Positions 1 to 10,274 of a stretch of DNA of 64,000 nt are shown in pieces. Origin of the DNA: Erythroxylum novogranatense (taxonomy: Eukaryota; Streptophyta; Magnoliopsida; Malpighiales; Erythroxylaceae); contig CM057230.1 in the NCBI GenBank assembly GCA_029891385.1, positions 32,257,402-32,321,401 of the forward strand. Direction: 5' to 3'. The position numbers were made by a program, and so were the translations under genes. The notes beneath the pieces were generated by a model. The model saw only the letters and a list, made by a program, of their open reading frames with translations. It had not been told where the DNA came from and ran no database searches. Position 1 is the stretch's first letter. Every line of letters starts with the position of its first letter.

Positions 1-820
1 TTTGCATGTTCACATACTTCACATCGAAAACTAAAAACATCAAGTTTTGTAAATAAACAGGGAAATAATTTTTTAAGGTAACTAAAAGAAGGATGCCCTA
101 AGCGTCGATGCCATAACCAAATATCATATCTCTTCCCCCTTTTTTCAGGATTGTCTACCGTTAGTGCTTGCGCCAATTTATTTGAGCTATGAGCCTCGAG
201 ATCTAGGTAGTATAGTTTCTCCCGTTTAGTACCATAACCAATCGTCCTCCTCGTTTTGATGTCCTTAAACACACAAAATTCGGGCCAAAAAATCACAATA
301 CATGATAAAGCATTAGTAATTTGAGAGACTGACAAAAGATTATAATCCAATGTTGGAACAACTAAAACAAAGTCTAAATTTAAATCATTATTAAGAGATA
401 AGGACACTTCTCCAATGACAGAAGCAGAGGAACCATTAGCAGTGGAAATAAATTTTTCTGAGGAGGATTTAAGGGTTAGTCCCTTTCCATAATCAAATAT
501 CATATGGTGTGTGGCACCGGAATCAATTATCCAGGTATTATTATTAACAGGTACATAAGAATTTAAGGCCTTACCACCTTTACCTCCTATAGTGACTAAC
601 GCCGAAGGTTCTCTAGCAGCAACGTCTTCATTCTTCTTTATTTCCATTACTGTAGCAACAGAGGCTTTGTTTGATTGCCTTTTCCGTGGATCCCGATTAT
701 GATCCCACCATTCAGGGTACCCAACAAGTTTGAAACAACGGTCTTTTGTATGACCAGGCTGATCACAATGGGTGCATTTGAAGGTAGATTTGTTACCCCC
801 TATAGGAGTTTTAGACTTTG
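1..820 (-). pseudogene. Ty1/copia zinc knuckle, protease and GAG-pre-integrase segment
   Basis: Read on the minus strand, this is the continuation of the copia polyprotein after gag. A CX2CX4HX4C zinc knuckle lies at 735-776 (C-TH-C-DQPG-H-TKDR-C). The aspartic protease active site reads IDSGATHHM at about 504-527. A GAG-pre-integrase motif (LWHRRLGHPSF) lies near 70-130. The frame is the same as that of the gag downstream in coordinate, separated only by an in-frame TAA at 822-824, and I saw no other stop as far as the window edge. Integrase, reverse transcriptase and RNase H would lie outside the window to the left. The domain order fits Ty1/copia; the precise lineage is not assigned. Confidence 0.85.
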
Positions 821-821
821 T

Positions 822-1553
822 TTATTTCGGAGAAGACCAGTTCAATTTATTTTTACTCACCATGGCTGAAGCTTCAACTTTTTCCAGTTCTGTATTCATT
901 TTTACAATTCGAATAGATTCTCGGCAAACCCATGAGTAACATTCTTCAAGTTTCAGAACTGATTCCTTCCTCAGTATCTCCCCACGAACTTGTTCGAACT
1001 CGTCATCTAACCCAGCAAGGAAAATATGCACCCTTAATCGCTGGATTGATTTGCGATAAGATTCAACATCTTTCTCACTTTCCATAATCACCCTGTCACG
1101 ATGATCTAACTCACTGAAAATTTCAACTAATTCTCCATAGAAAGAAGAGAGTGATCTACCATTCTGTTTGGTGGAGAAGGCTCTTTGATTCAAGGAAAAA
1201 ACCTGCAGTTCATCAGCTCCATCATAAAAGGCTTTTGATAGAGCCTTCCAAATCTCTTGAGCTGTGGGCAAGCGATAATATCGCTTCATAATTTCAGGGG
1301 ACATGGACATCAGCAGCCATCTCTTCACTTTTTGCTTATCTGTATACCATCTTTCATAGCCATCGTCTTTTTCTGTGGGAGGATCTCCTCGGATGAGTGC
1401 AAGTTTTTCTTTTTTTGCAGGATGCATTTCCATGATCTGAGACCACATATCATAATTTGTTTCATTGAGAATAATCCTGGCATTGAAGGTTGAATTTTCA
1501 GATTGAACAATGATAGGAAAGGACTTAGCTCCAGAAGCTTCAACTTTGCTCAT
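822..1553 (-). pseudogene. Ty1/copia gag (UBN2 type)
   Basis: This is the gag capsid protein of a Ty1/copia retrotransposon, about 243 residues from the ATG at 1551-1553 (MSKVEASGAKSF). That start is preferred over the upstream in-frame ATG near 1628 because it lies just downstream of the primer-binding site. Features of the UBN2/retrotran_gag_2 family are visible: an early NYDMWSQIMEMH stretch, then EIWKALSKAF, then LAGLDDEFEQVRGEIL near the C-terminus. It ends in an in-frame TAA right before the zinc-knuckle part, where an intact element would read through, so I call it a nearly intact copy with one nonsense mutation. Gag forms the virus-like particle that packages element RNA. Confidence 0.85.
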
Positions 1554-1568
1554 GGTCCTAAGTCCAAA

Positions 1569-1586
1569 GCAATGGCTCTGATACCA
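1569..1586 (-). promoter_or_regulatory. Primer-binding site for initiator tRNA-Met
   Basis: On the minus strand this reads TGGTATCAGAGCCATTGC. The first 12 bases are the standard plant copia primer-binding site, complementary to the 3' end of initiator methionine tRNA. It lies between the LTR and the gag start and fixes the element's orientation. Confidence 0.9.
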
Positions 1587-1604
1587 AGAAGAAATAAGTA
1601 GAAA

Positions 1605-1776
1605 TGAGAGACTTTTCTTTTCATTCAATATTGAAACGTATGGTGTACAGGAGTATAAAAAGAAGAAAGTGACAGCTACAATTAAGGGCCTACAATTATG
1701 ATCCTAATTTTATGGTTTCTTTATTTACAGAGAATCTCAATCAAATCTTTATAGTCAAGCCTCGAATATTTCAACA
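1605..1776 (-). repeat. 5' LTR of the left-edge copia element
   Basis: The minus strand begins TGTTGAAATATTCGAGG and the segment next to the PBS ends in CA, giving a short LTR of about 172 bp. A TATA-like CTTTTTATACTCC lies near its 3' end. The outer boundary (1776) is more secure than the inner one, because an 18-nt spacer separates the assumed CA end from the PBS. The partner LTR is outside the window, so target duplication (candidate ACTAA at 1777-1781) cannot be tested. Confidence 0.6.
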
Positions 1777-2211
1777 ACTAACCCCCATTCAGCCACCGTG
1801 GAGCTTCCTGTGCAACTCACCATTTCCCACGAACCACGAAAACTTGTGTTGAGGTGGGATCAGACACATTATTCTTTGAGATAAGGAACGTTGGGTGAAT
1901 TGAGAGATTTCCTTGGAAGTTGTACGGTACAAGCCACTTTACTAATTTTATCAATGATTTGGTGTGTACCATATAAGACGATTTTGGATTTCAACTTATT
2001 ACAGGAGCTTTAGCCTTCTAGTTTTTCTAGAAAACGCAAACAACCAACAACATATTCTGAACTCTTTCAGAAAATCAAGGGTTTCGTTGCTTTCTGGTTT
2101 CATTGCTTAATGTATTGTTTAACACTTAAACAATTTCAATTCCAAAATTATAACCAATAATAAGCAATCAATTTAATCAAATCATATAATTAAATTCTCG
2201 TTCTATACCAC
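1777..2211. other. Non-coding spacer, possibly copia leader remnant
   Basis: No gene is recognised here. On the minus strand the bases next to the 2212 LTR read GTGGTATAGAACGAG, which loosely resembles a Met-tRNA primer-binding site. The stretch could therefore be the 5' leader of the element whose LTR is at 2212-3763, cut short by the copia at 1-1776. This is inference only. Confidence 0.35.
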
Positions 2212-3763
2212 TGTTATGAAATCGGGTTGAGATCCGATCCTGACCGCAGCGGAATAATCACGAAACTTTTTCATGACTTTTGATTTCCTGAAAATCAAGA
2301 TCGATTTAATTCTATAAAATGATTAACACAAATCATAATAAAGCAGAAATTTAATTCTTACCTTATTCTGAAGCTTGATCTTTATCTTGTTGTATCTCTC
2401 GAATCATTTCTAAAACCGATCCGTCTCAACTACCATGGCCACATAAGTGTCTAACCTTTAATGATATCTACAGAACAGGTTGAGAGAACTTTGTAACTCT
2501 TACAGAGAGGGTTTTAATTGAAATTAAATTCTAATTTCAATTAAACTTTAATTAGAATTACAAATATTTTTAATTAAATACCAGTTATGCCCATATAAGA
2601 TTCAATATCTCATATTGATCCTTATTTATTAAATATCTCATATTTAATCATAAAGTTTCTCAAATTTTACAATCAAATCCAACTTGATTAAATTAATTTT
2701 GCTCTCTTCAACCTATTTTATATGTGAGACCCATTAAGTTCTTAAATATGTTGGCAATGATTATAAAATCTAATTTTAATTCATAATTAAAATTAGATAA
2801 ATTAAAACTCCTTTTAATTTATCTTTAATTCTCCAATTAAATAATTTATAATAATAAATTAAGAATGGTGTCTAGCAATGCATCATGACCACCTAAATAT
2901 TTAGGAATATCAAAGTGGTTTTGGCTAACCTTTCCGTTCATAATTTTTTCATATAATTCAATCCTTTCATCATACAATATTCCGATTAGACATAGAGCAT
3001 GGAATTAATATCTACTCTATTTTGAGTCTAATCATATTAGTTCTCTTTCATTAGCTATTGATTCAAATTAATGGCATTTGTAAACTATTTACAAGGTGTC
3101 ATTTGACTTTGGCCAAGGATTTTTCGAATCAATACTAATATAAAACAATGAAACATTCTCCCTAATTACTTTTGAGTGATGAATCCTATCTTGATCATTT
3201 AACTATTTCCATATATTTAGTTCACGCTACATCCACTGATTACCTATTAAACGACCTATGATTAAATAGTTCATAAGTAGTATCAAAACATAGCAATTCC
3301 TATACAAAATAACTTTAATGACTTCAAGTCAAATGATCACTTATACAATCATCACAATGAGAATTCTATAGACATACAAGTAATGTTCCAAATGGATTTG
3401 TCATATCGGGTTTGTTCAATGAACTTGTTCTCTAACAAGCACTTACATATTTATTTAAGTATCTCTATACTTTAGCCTATGAAATTGAATACTTCTTTCA
3501 TAAGGAAAAAAACGTGTGCTAGTCTTTTTACGTTCTATTAATGTCCAATCTTAATAGAACAATGACTAGGAACATTTAGGAATAATACATAAATGTAATA
3601 TGAATCTCATAATTATAATCTCATTATAATTTCATTTGCAATGTACAATTATCCCTTGGACTTTATTATATATATCTAAACATGTACAAGATAAAGAATA
3701 CCTTTAAATAATTTGTCACTAAAACTACAACCAAAGCGATTGGTTGTAAGGCATAAACCAATA
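2212..3763 (-). repeat. Copia LTR, solo or truncated, related to the 31-45 kb element
   Basis: This AT-rich 1.55-kb segment is a diverged relative of the LTRs at 31437-33009 and 43187-44679. Shared landmarks in the same order are a 'gtatctaca' stretch, 'gtttaagtatctctatactttag', 'tcataaggaaa...gtgtgctag', 'aggaataatacataa' and the terminal 'ggcataaac(c/t)aata'. It runs in the same orientation as those minus-strand LTRs. No matching pol lies beside it, since the copia to its right is on the plus strand. I found no clear target duplication, so solo LTR versus truncated element is open. Confidence 0.65.
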
Positions 3764-3799
3764 CTTTTCAAATAAAGATTAATTTAAAGAAAAATTCAA

Positions 3800-5698
3800 A
3801 TGGCTCAAGTCGTGGAAACTCAAATTAGGGGCGAGTCAAATCATTATGTGGAAGAGGAAGAGGTAAAGGAAGAAGCAATGGCCAACAAAGAAAATCTAAT
3901 GGAGGTAATAATTCAAGTTCTCCTCCTTGCTCATATTGTGGAAGATCAAATCATTATGAAGAATGTTAATATAAAGAAAAGAATGGGCAAAAGAAAATTT
4001 CTCTTCAATGTTATTATTGTAAAAGACCAGTTCATATTGAGAAATAATACTATAAAAGGGCTACAGATCAGTCTGATTCACATGAAGAAAATGATAGTTT
4101 AGAAGAAAACTTGTTTTTTGCTTGCTTATTTGCTGGTAATGATAATTTTGAAGATATTTGGTATTTTGACAATGAATATAGTAATCGTATGATTGGTAAA
4201 AAAAATATTTATTGAAATTAGTGAGTCCTTGATGACTGAAGTAAGGATGCGGAACAACAATTGTATTCAAGTATATGGAATTAGGACTATTGTTGTGATT
4301 TCAAATTTTAGACAAAAATATTTGCATGATGTTATGTATGTTCCTGGCTTAGCACATAATTTGATCAATATGGATCAGTTGATGAAGAAAGGCTAATATG
4401 TTCTGTTTGATAATGATGAATGCATGGTATATGATGAGAAAAGTATGAACTTACTCTCTTCTAAAAAGGGAAATGTAAGATGTTTCCTATTGCATTTTTT
4501 CAAATTCCTATTAATGTCTTTAATGTAATTTGTGATGATTCCTTATTTTAGCGTCAAAGATTTGATCATCTTTATTTTGATAAATTAACTTTGTTGAGTA
4601 AGAAGAATATGGTGGATGGTCTTCCAAAGAGCAACATTAAAAGAGAACTTTGTGAAGCTTGTATTTATGGGAAGCATAGTCGAGAGAAATTTCCAAAAAT
4701 GAGCTCTTAAAGAGCTTCAGAACCTCTAATGGCGGTTCATATAATGTGTGCAGTCCAATGCAAACACCCTCTTTAAGTGGAAGTAAATATTTCCTACCTT
4801 TCATTGATGATTTTCAAAGAATGTGATAGGTTTATTTTCTGAAAGAGAAGTCAAAAGTATTAGAATGCTTTAAACAATTAAAAGTGATGATCAAGAACCA
4901 AAGTAGTTACCTTTTAAAGAAACTTCGCATTGACTGTAGCCATGAATTTGCTTCCTTAGAATTTAACAAATTTTGCAACAATCATGGCATCCAAAGACAA
5001 CTTATAGAAAGATATACTCCCCAAAAAATGAAGTTGTTAAGCTTGAAAACATAACAATTTTTGAAGCAACTAGAAGTATGTTGAAAGACAAAAATCTTCC
5101 TAAAAAATTTTTGGGATGAAGCTGTAAAAGTTAATGTATTTCTTCTTAACAGGTTTTTAACTAAAGCTGTTGAAAACATGACTCCTTATGAAGCATGGCA
5201 TGGCCGCAAACCCAATATAAGTCATTTGAAAACATTTGGTTGTATTTCTTATGCCTTTATCCCTACTGAATTAAGAAGAAAGCTTGATGACAAGAGTGCT
5301 AAATGCATTGTTGTTGGCTATAACAAAGAAACTAAAGGCTATAGACTTTATGATCCTATTTTACAAAAACTAATTATTATTTATGATGTGATCTTTAATA
5401 AAAATGAGGCATAGATATGTGAAAAGGTTGATTCACAACTCACAAACATAATGGGGATCACTAATGCAGAGATCAACAAGGGTAAGAAGTCTTGTTGAAA
5501 TTTATCAATCATGTACATATGCTTGTTAGTGAGTTGTGAATCAACCTTTTGTCAATCATGTAAGAACCTAGTAGCTATAAAGATGCATCAGAAAATGATG
5601 AATGGTGTATGGCTATGGCTGAAGAGATTAAAGCAATAGAGAGGAGTAAAACATGGATCTTGGTGGATTTACCAAAAAGGAAGGAAGAAATTGGTATA
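3800..5698 (+). pseudogene. Decayed Ty1/copia gag-protease-integrase-RT remnant
   Basis: A plus-strand copia remnant riddled with stops and frameshifts. In order: two zinc knuckles (CSYCGRSNHYEEC near 3931-3969 and CYYCKRPVHIEK near 4009-4044, the latter with its last Cys position disrupted); a degraded protease start (WYFDNEYSNRM, 4160-4195) followed by MYVPGLAHNL; the GAG-pre-integrase end (CEACIYGKHSREKFP, near 4654-4698); integrase core pieces; and the integrase C-terminal segment MTPYEAWHGRKPNISHLKTFGC (5178 on). The first residues of reverse transcriptase (EIKAIERSKTWILVDLP) lie at about 5620-5675. It stops abruptly after that, and no LTR of its own was recognised. It is a truncated dead copy. 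Confidence 0.75.
5422..5550. repeat. Perfect 22-bp inverted repeat inside the copia relic
   Basis: Bases 5422-5443 are the exact reverse complement of 5529-5550, with an 85-bp loop. A direct repeat beginning tcaatcatgta also flanks the right arm (about 5504 and 5552). It falls where the integrase-RT spacer of a copia element should be, so it looks like a local inverted duplication acquired during decay. Confidence 0.8.
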
Positions 5699-5699
5699 A

Positions 5700-6744
5700 A
5701 ATGAAGAAATTAGCTCCTCAATGAAGCGAAGATGGAATCTTTAAAGGGAAAACTCCTACGAGACTTGCACTTAAACTAGGGAGGGAAAAGATGATTCCAT
5801 ATATTTGATATCCGACCTATTTATGACTAGTTTAATGTGATAAGTGTTATATCCACTAGTTTAAGCAAGGATTCTCGTATGTAATGATGCCAATGTTTTG
5901 GGGTTGTTAATGAAAATTTTTAATTTTCACAAAAGAATTCTCATATGATTAGCCAACTCTATGACCTTGGTTTTATATTCTTTAATTAACTCAAATTCTT
6001 TCATTTTGAACATCTTAAACTCACATTAAGGAGCTTAATTGTATCAACTCTATCACTCCCTTCAAACTTTTCAATTTCTCTTAAGTTTGTTTTATTGTCT
6101 AAAGAATATTGCATTACTTAAGGTAGTATAATACAAGTGAGAGTTTAGACTTCTTAGTTTTTTGTTTTTGATGGTTCCTTATTTCAACTATGGTAGGATT
6201 TGCTCTATATGGTGGAGGATAGACATCAAATTCAATTGATTCTTGCAAATTCATTATCTTCAAATAGGCATTCATTTTCATTACTAAAACTAGATAGTTA
6301 TCTCTATTAAATGGTGGATGAGAAAATTAAAGAAAAATCACTTGAGACCATATTCACTCACTCTCAAATTATTTAATTCTTAATCTCATATGTTTACACT
6401 AAAATCACTCACAAACCTAAACTCAAATAACCTCACAACTCGTTACATAAAACTTTGACATCGCTGTAAAATTAAATGAAAAAAGAAACTAAATGACAAA
6501 ACAGAGAAAAAATCTTGTATTAAATGGAGAACACAATTTTCATTAAATAAAAACTCTCTTTGAATCTTCACATTTTCTTTTCTTTTACAAAACTATATTT
6601 ATAATAAAATTTCTAACTATATAGTAAAAGAAACACGCAAAATTAAAAGATTCTTAAACTTTTCAAGAAATTAAAAACAACCGAAAGACTTTTGGTTGAG
6701 TATTTTATCTAAAAAGAAGAGATGTGACTAAGATTCCCGTATTC
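5700..6744. other. AT-rich non-coding stretch
   Basis: No coding signal was recognised on either strand. Its right end (ggttgagtattttatct near 6694-6712) matches motifs repeated at 27590-27960 on the far side of the Tat element. It is therefore the left half of the pre-insertion locus. Confidence 0.6.
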
Positions 6745-6749
6745 GAAAC

Positions 6750-7180
6750 TGGTTCTTCCGAATTCTGGCTGAACTGAACGTTGCTGTTATGATCCATGTG
6801 ATTGGCTGCCTTCTGTATTAGCTTCAATGTCAAGATACCTGCAAAACAAGGAAGGCACGTCGGGGGTTGTGTCCCGATTGGCCCCTCCGACGCTCAAGTC
6901 AGGTTTTTTGGTGAAGGTAGGTCTGCTATAATCAGAGAGAATTAGGGTTGTGATTGCGTACCTCTGTTATGGGAGAATTATACCTTATATATGGGATGGA
7001 TGCTAGGGTTAGGTCTTTACGTGTGCATGGGGGTCTCTCTCATGCGGACGGGCTGAGAAGAGCATGGATTGGGCTTGGGCTTGACATAGCCATTAGATAG
7101 GAGAGGATCTTTGAAGAATGGACCGATCGGCCCACGAGTAGTTTTGACTGGGTCCGGGCCCGACACAGCCGACCCTACCA
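6750..7180 (-). repeat. 3' LTR of the Tat element
   Basis: Pairs with 27095-27517. Apart from its first 90 bases the two copies differ at roughly ten positions. The polypurine tract (minus strand AGTAGGGGGCTTA) lies immediately beyond its inner edge at 7181-7193. The first 90 bases (the LTR 3' end) are much more diverged than the rest. Confidence 0.92.
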
Positions 7181-7392
7181 TAAGCCCCCTACTCCTCGAG
7201 TCTGAGAGAAGAGAAGGGTCGGAGGAGTATATAAAGGTTTTGTAGCTAGTATGTAGGATGGTTCGCAACTGGGGCGATCGGTCGCACATCGAGGTGTAGC
7301 TCGTCAGTAGGACAGCTTATGAAGTGGTTAATCGGTCGGGTATTGCCGTTGTGGCTCGGTCATGGGATAGCTCGGGCAGTCCCGATCGATCA

Positions 7393-7470
7393 GATGCCGA
7401 CCGATTATGCATGACTGCTCGGATACCGACCGGTTGTGCGTAATTGCTCGGATGCCGACCGGTTGACTGA
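7393..7470. repeat. Three 29-bp tandem units
   Basis: Units starting at 7393, 7422 and 7451 share the core gat(g/a)ccgaccg(a/g)tt. They lie in the GC-richer spacer between the Tat 3' LTR and the antisense gene, upstream of that gene's candidate TATA box. Confidence 0.7.
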
Positions 7471-7781
7471 GTGCCCCAACTGATCGGCCTCGGCAGTTAT
7501 TGCGCGACAGTTCCAGCTGAAACAGATTGGGTGGTTATCATTGGTGAGCGTGCGGAGCATTTATTGTAGACGGCGCGTGCTGTCTGACAGCTTTCAGAAT
7601 CTGAAACGTATCGTCCTCATAACCGTCGTACAGCTATCATGTATGTCCTTTCAACTGTACGCGCCGCTCCGGTTTTGAATAACCCTGATTCTCCTTGGTT
7701 CGGATTCTGCCGCGTGTCCGAGCCTGCTCGGATTTTCTTCGCGTGTCGAGCTTTGATTGAATGTTCCTTCTACCGACCCTC

Positions 7782-7789
7782 TATAAGTA
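7782..7789 (+). promoter_or_regulatory. Candidate TATA box of the antisense gene
   Basis: TATAAGTA lies about 200 bases upstream of the ATG at 7985, on the plus strand, opposite to the retrotransposon. Position and sequence suit a plant core promoter. Direct evidence of transcription is not available from sequence. Confidence 0.4.
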
Positions 7790-7984
7790 TTCAAAGTCGA
7801 TGAGTTGCGGCATTTTTTACCTTTTGCCTTCGTTCTCTAGCTTACACTTTGCTTTCACTTGCTCTTTATCGTTCACGGTTCCCAGAAATTTCTTTTACTC
7901 CGCCGTCCGATTTCCCCATTTCTAATCTCTAAAGAGGTACGTCCTTTTTCTTCATTCCTTCTTCATTCCTTTTTCTTGGTAAGC

Positions 7985-8746
7985 ATGTCGATGGGTAGTT
8001 CCAAAAGTACGGTAGGAGGTATCGAGGAAGTGTCGACGAAAGAAAGGAAGGACGGGTTGGTTGTGGAGTAGCCGCCGAGAGGTGAGTCGAAGATGAAGTT
8101 AGGAGAGTTGCAGCGGCTGATCATTAGGTGTAACATTCCTACATCCTGGGGGCCTAGGCTGGCTATCGATAACGAACGAATCTTTAGCAATCTGAGTGGG
8201 TATTTCGCTATTTCTGAGAGTTTTTTCTCGGTTGGCGGCATGAGGCTTCCATACGCCCCGATTATTGACGAGGTCTGTATCGCCTATCAGTTGATGCCGA
8301 GTCAGATCCCTCCGAATGGCTGGAGGTTTATTGGTGGTTTGGCTTTGCTATGCCATCATTTCGGTTGCCCTTCGTCAGTTGACATCCTCCGTCATTTCTT
8401 AAGAATGGGTCAGAGCTCCATAATTGGGGCTGGGATTCCTCATTTTCAGTACAGGGATGCCCGATATCGCACGGATGGAACTCCCAGGAAAATCACTTCT
8501 TGACGTACGAAGTACTTCTTTGTGAAGCCCCCAGGATCCTCCTTCGAAGCTCGACCGTGGAGGTACCCTCTAACCGAGCAGTGGAATGACGTGTCGACCA
8601 TGTCTCTTAGTAGAGAGGAGTGGGAGGTGGTCGGTCGTATAAAAGAGCTCGGCAGATACGACTTTACTCGACTCATTCAGGGATACTTCGGGGGAGTCTC
8701 GACCAGTTCTTTTCTCATTGACCCCCACCACGAATTAGCGGACTAA
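7985..8746 (+). pseudogene. Tat antisense gene, N-terminal part (putative gypsy-type transposon domain)
   Basis: This is encoded on the strand opposite the Tat gag-pol. The frame from the ATG at 7985 stays open to the TAA ending at 8746 apart from an in-frame TAG (8069-8071) and an in-frame TGA (8501-8503). The segment from about 8093 to 8440 (SWGPRLAIDNERIF, MRLPYAPIIDEV, QIPPNGWRFIGGLALLC) resembles the plant 'putative gypsy type transposon' family (Pfam Transposase_28), which is found in antisense genes of Tat-like elements. Its biochemical function is unknown. A short interval (8747-8848) ending in ttgtgcag before the next coding block looks like an intron. Family assignment is from memory of motif style and not from a search. 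Confidence 0.65.
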
Positions 8747-8848
8747 AAGAGGAAACCGCCCCGTCCGGTTGACTCCTCGTGATCGAGCTAATTGCTGTAT
8801 TTTTGAGTATTGGTCTTACCTTCTAACTTAATTTATCGTTGTGCAGTC

Positions 8849-10141
8849 ATGGTGAAGATGGGAGATGGTCCTGCCCGAACTTCCAAGTCAAAGAAGCAGG
8901 TCGCTCAGAAGAAGAAGGGGAATGAGGCGGAGACTAGTGAGGTTGTGGCTCTGTCTGTGAGGTTGGGCTCCTCCGCAGTGTTGACGCGTGTTCCACCTGC
9001 CGGGGACCGTCCTGCTGATTCGGTGTCATTGTCGATTGTGCCGGTCGGCGTGGGCCAGGTAATTCAGGTAGAGGAGGAGGAGGAGGAGGATGCGGGGCCT
9101 CCTCTTAAGAGGAAGAGATTGGTTCGGCTGGGTGATCTACCGTCCAGCCGGAACAGGGAAGGAGAAGAAAGGCAAGGGAAAGGTGCAAGCCGCGAACCCT
9201 GGGCAGTGGGAGTCTGCCCTTAAGTTGGCCAAGGATGCCACGATCGGGGATCTCGAGGTGTCCCGTTACATTTCCGAGAGGATTACTCCCCCTGTGGACG
9301 AGCAAATCATGGACAAGAGGAGTAACCTCGAGTTAGGGTCTCAGCTCGTTCGTCTCAGTGTGTAGAGTGCGACGACGTCCTTCGCAGTGCTCCAGCGTTT
9401 GGAGACTCTAGACCAGGAAGTCCAGGACCTCCATGATCAGGTGAAGGCTTTGAAGGGTGAGCTTTCAGAGGTGAAGGAGGGGAGATCCTCCTCCAGGCTA
9501 AAAACGCATCATTGGAAGAGGAGAAGAAGTCCCAGGAGGAGGAGATGGGCGCTTTGTTGACTCGACTGACCCAAGGGGAGGAGGAGAGGGACGAACTGAA
9601 GAAAACGATGAGGGCGGAGCGGGAGCTTAACAAGAAATACCGCCAAGATTGCCATTCCGCAGTGGAAGGTAGAAATAGAGCCGAGAACACCGTACGGGAG
9701 GTGCGGTGCTCTGTTAGGAAGCAGCGGATTGAGGCAATTAAGAGATGGAAGAGGCGGTTTCTATACGAGGAGAGTTTAGAGCTCGCCTGTGACATAACCC
9801 TCTCGGTTCTAAGGAGAGGCCACGAACTCTACACTCCTGAGGGGTCGATGTGCCCTTCATTCGAGGATTATGCCGAGCCGCTTCTTCCTGCAGCTCTTGG
9901 GCTTTCTTTGGAGGAGGTCAGGGAGAAGGCTGAGGGGTCGATGAGCATCATTCCAGATGAAGAGCTGGATCTCAGCTTCGAAGAAGAGCTTCCTTATGAA
10001 GATATTCCTTCGGTTGCTTCCCCGGTTCCTGCTCCTGCTCCCATTGTGTTGCTCCCTTCCGAGGCTTCTCCTGGGCATCCGCCTCTCTCCGAGGCTTCTC
10101 CTGCTCCCGATCTGCTCAGCCTCCCCTCTGTTGATTTTTAA
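8849..10141 (+). pseudogene. Tat antisense gene, C-terminal coiled-coil part
   Basis: Probable second exon of the antisense gene, starting just after an acceptor-like ttgtgcag. It begins MVKMGDGPARTSKSKKQ and is basic, then has a glutamate run, a Lys/Arg-rich stretch (PPLKRKRL) and, from about 9380 to 9760, a long heptad-like charged region (LDQEVQDLHDQVKALKGEL and EEERDELKKTMRAERELNKK) expected to form a coiled coil. The tail is acidic and Pro/Ser-rich, ending at the TAA of 10139-10141. The reading changes frame near 9160 and near 9490, and an in-frame TAG lies at 9363-9365, so this copy is broken. The N-terminal domain plus coiled coil matches plant transposon-associated antisense proteins. 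No catalytic motif is visible. Confidence 0.6.
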
Positions 10142-10274
10142 AGCTCACCTGGTAGGGCTTGTGGCCAGGGCTGATTCAAGAAATGAACTTGCCTTTCATT
10201 TTCTCAATTATCTTCCATGTCTATATTCTTTATTTTCGATCCGTAGTAGAATTTAGCCAAGTCGTTCATGGCCA

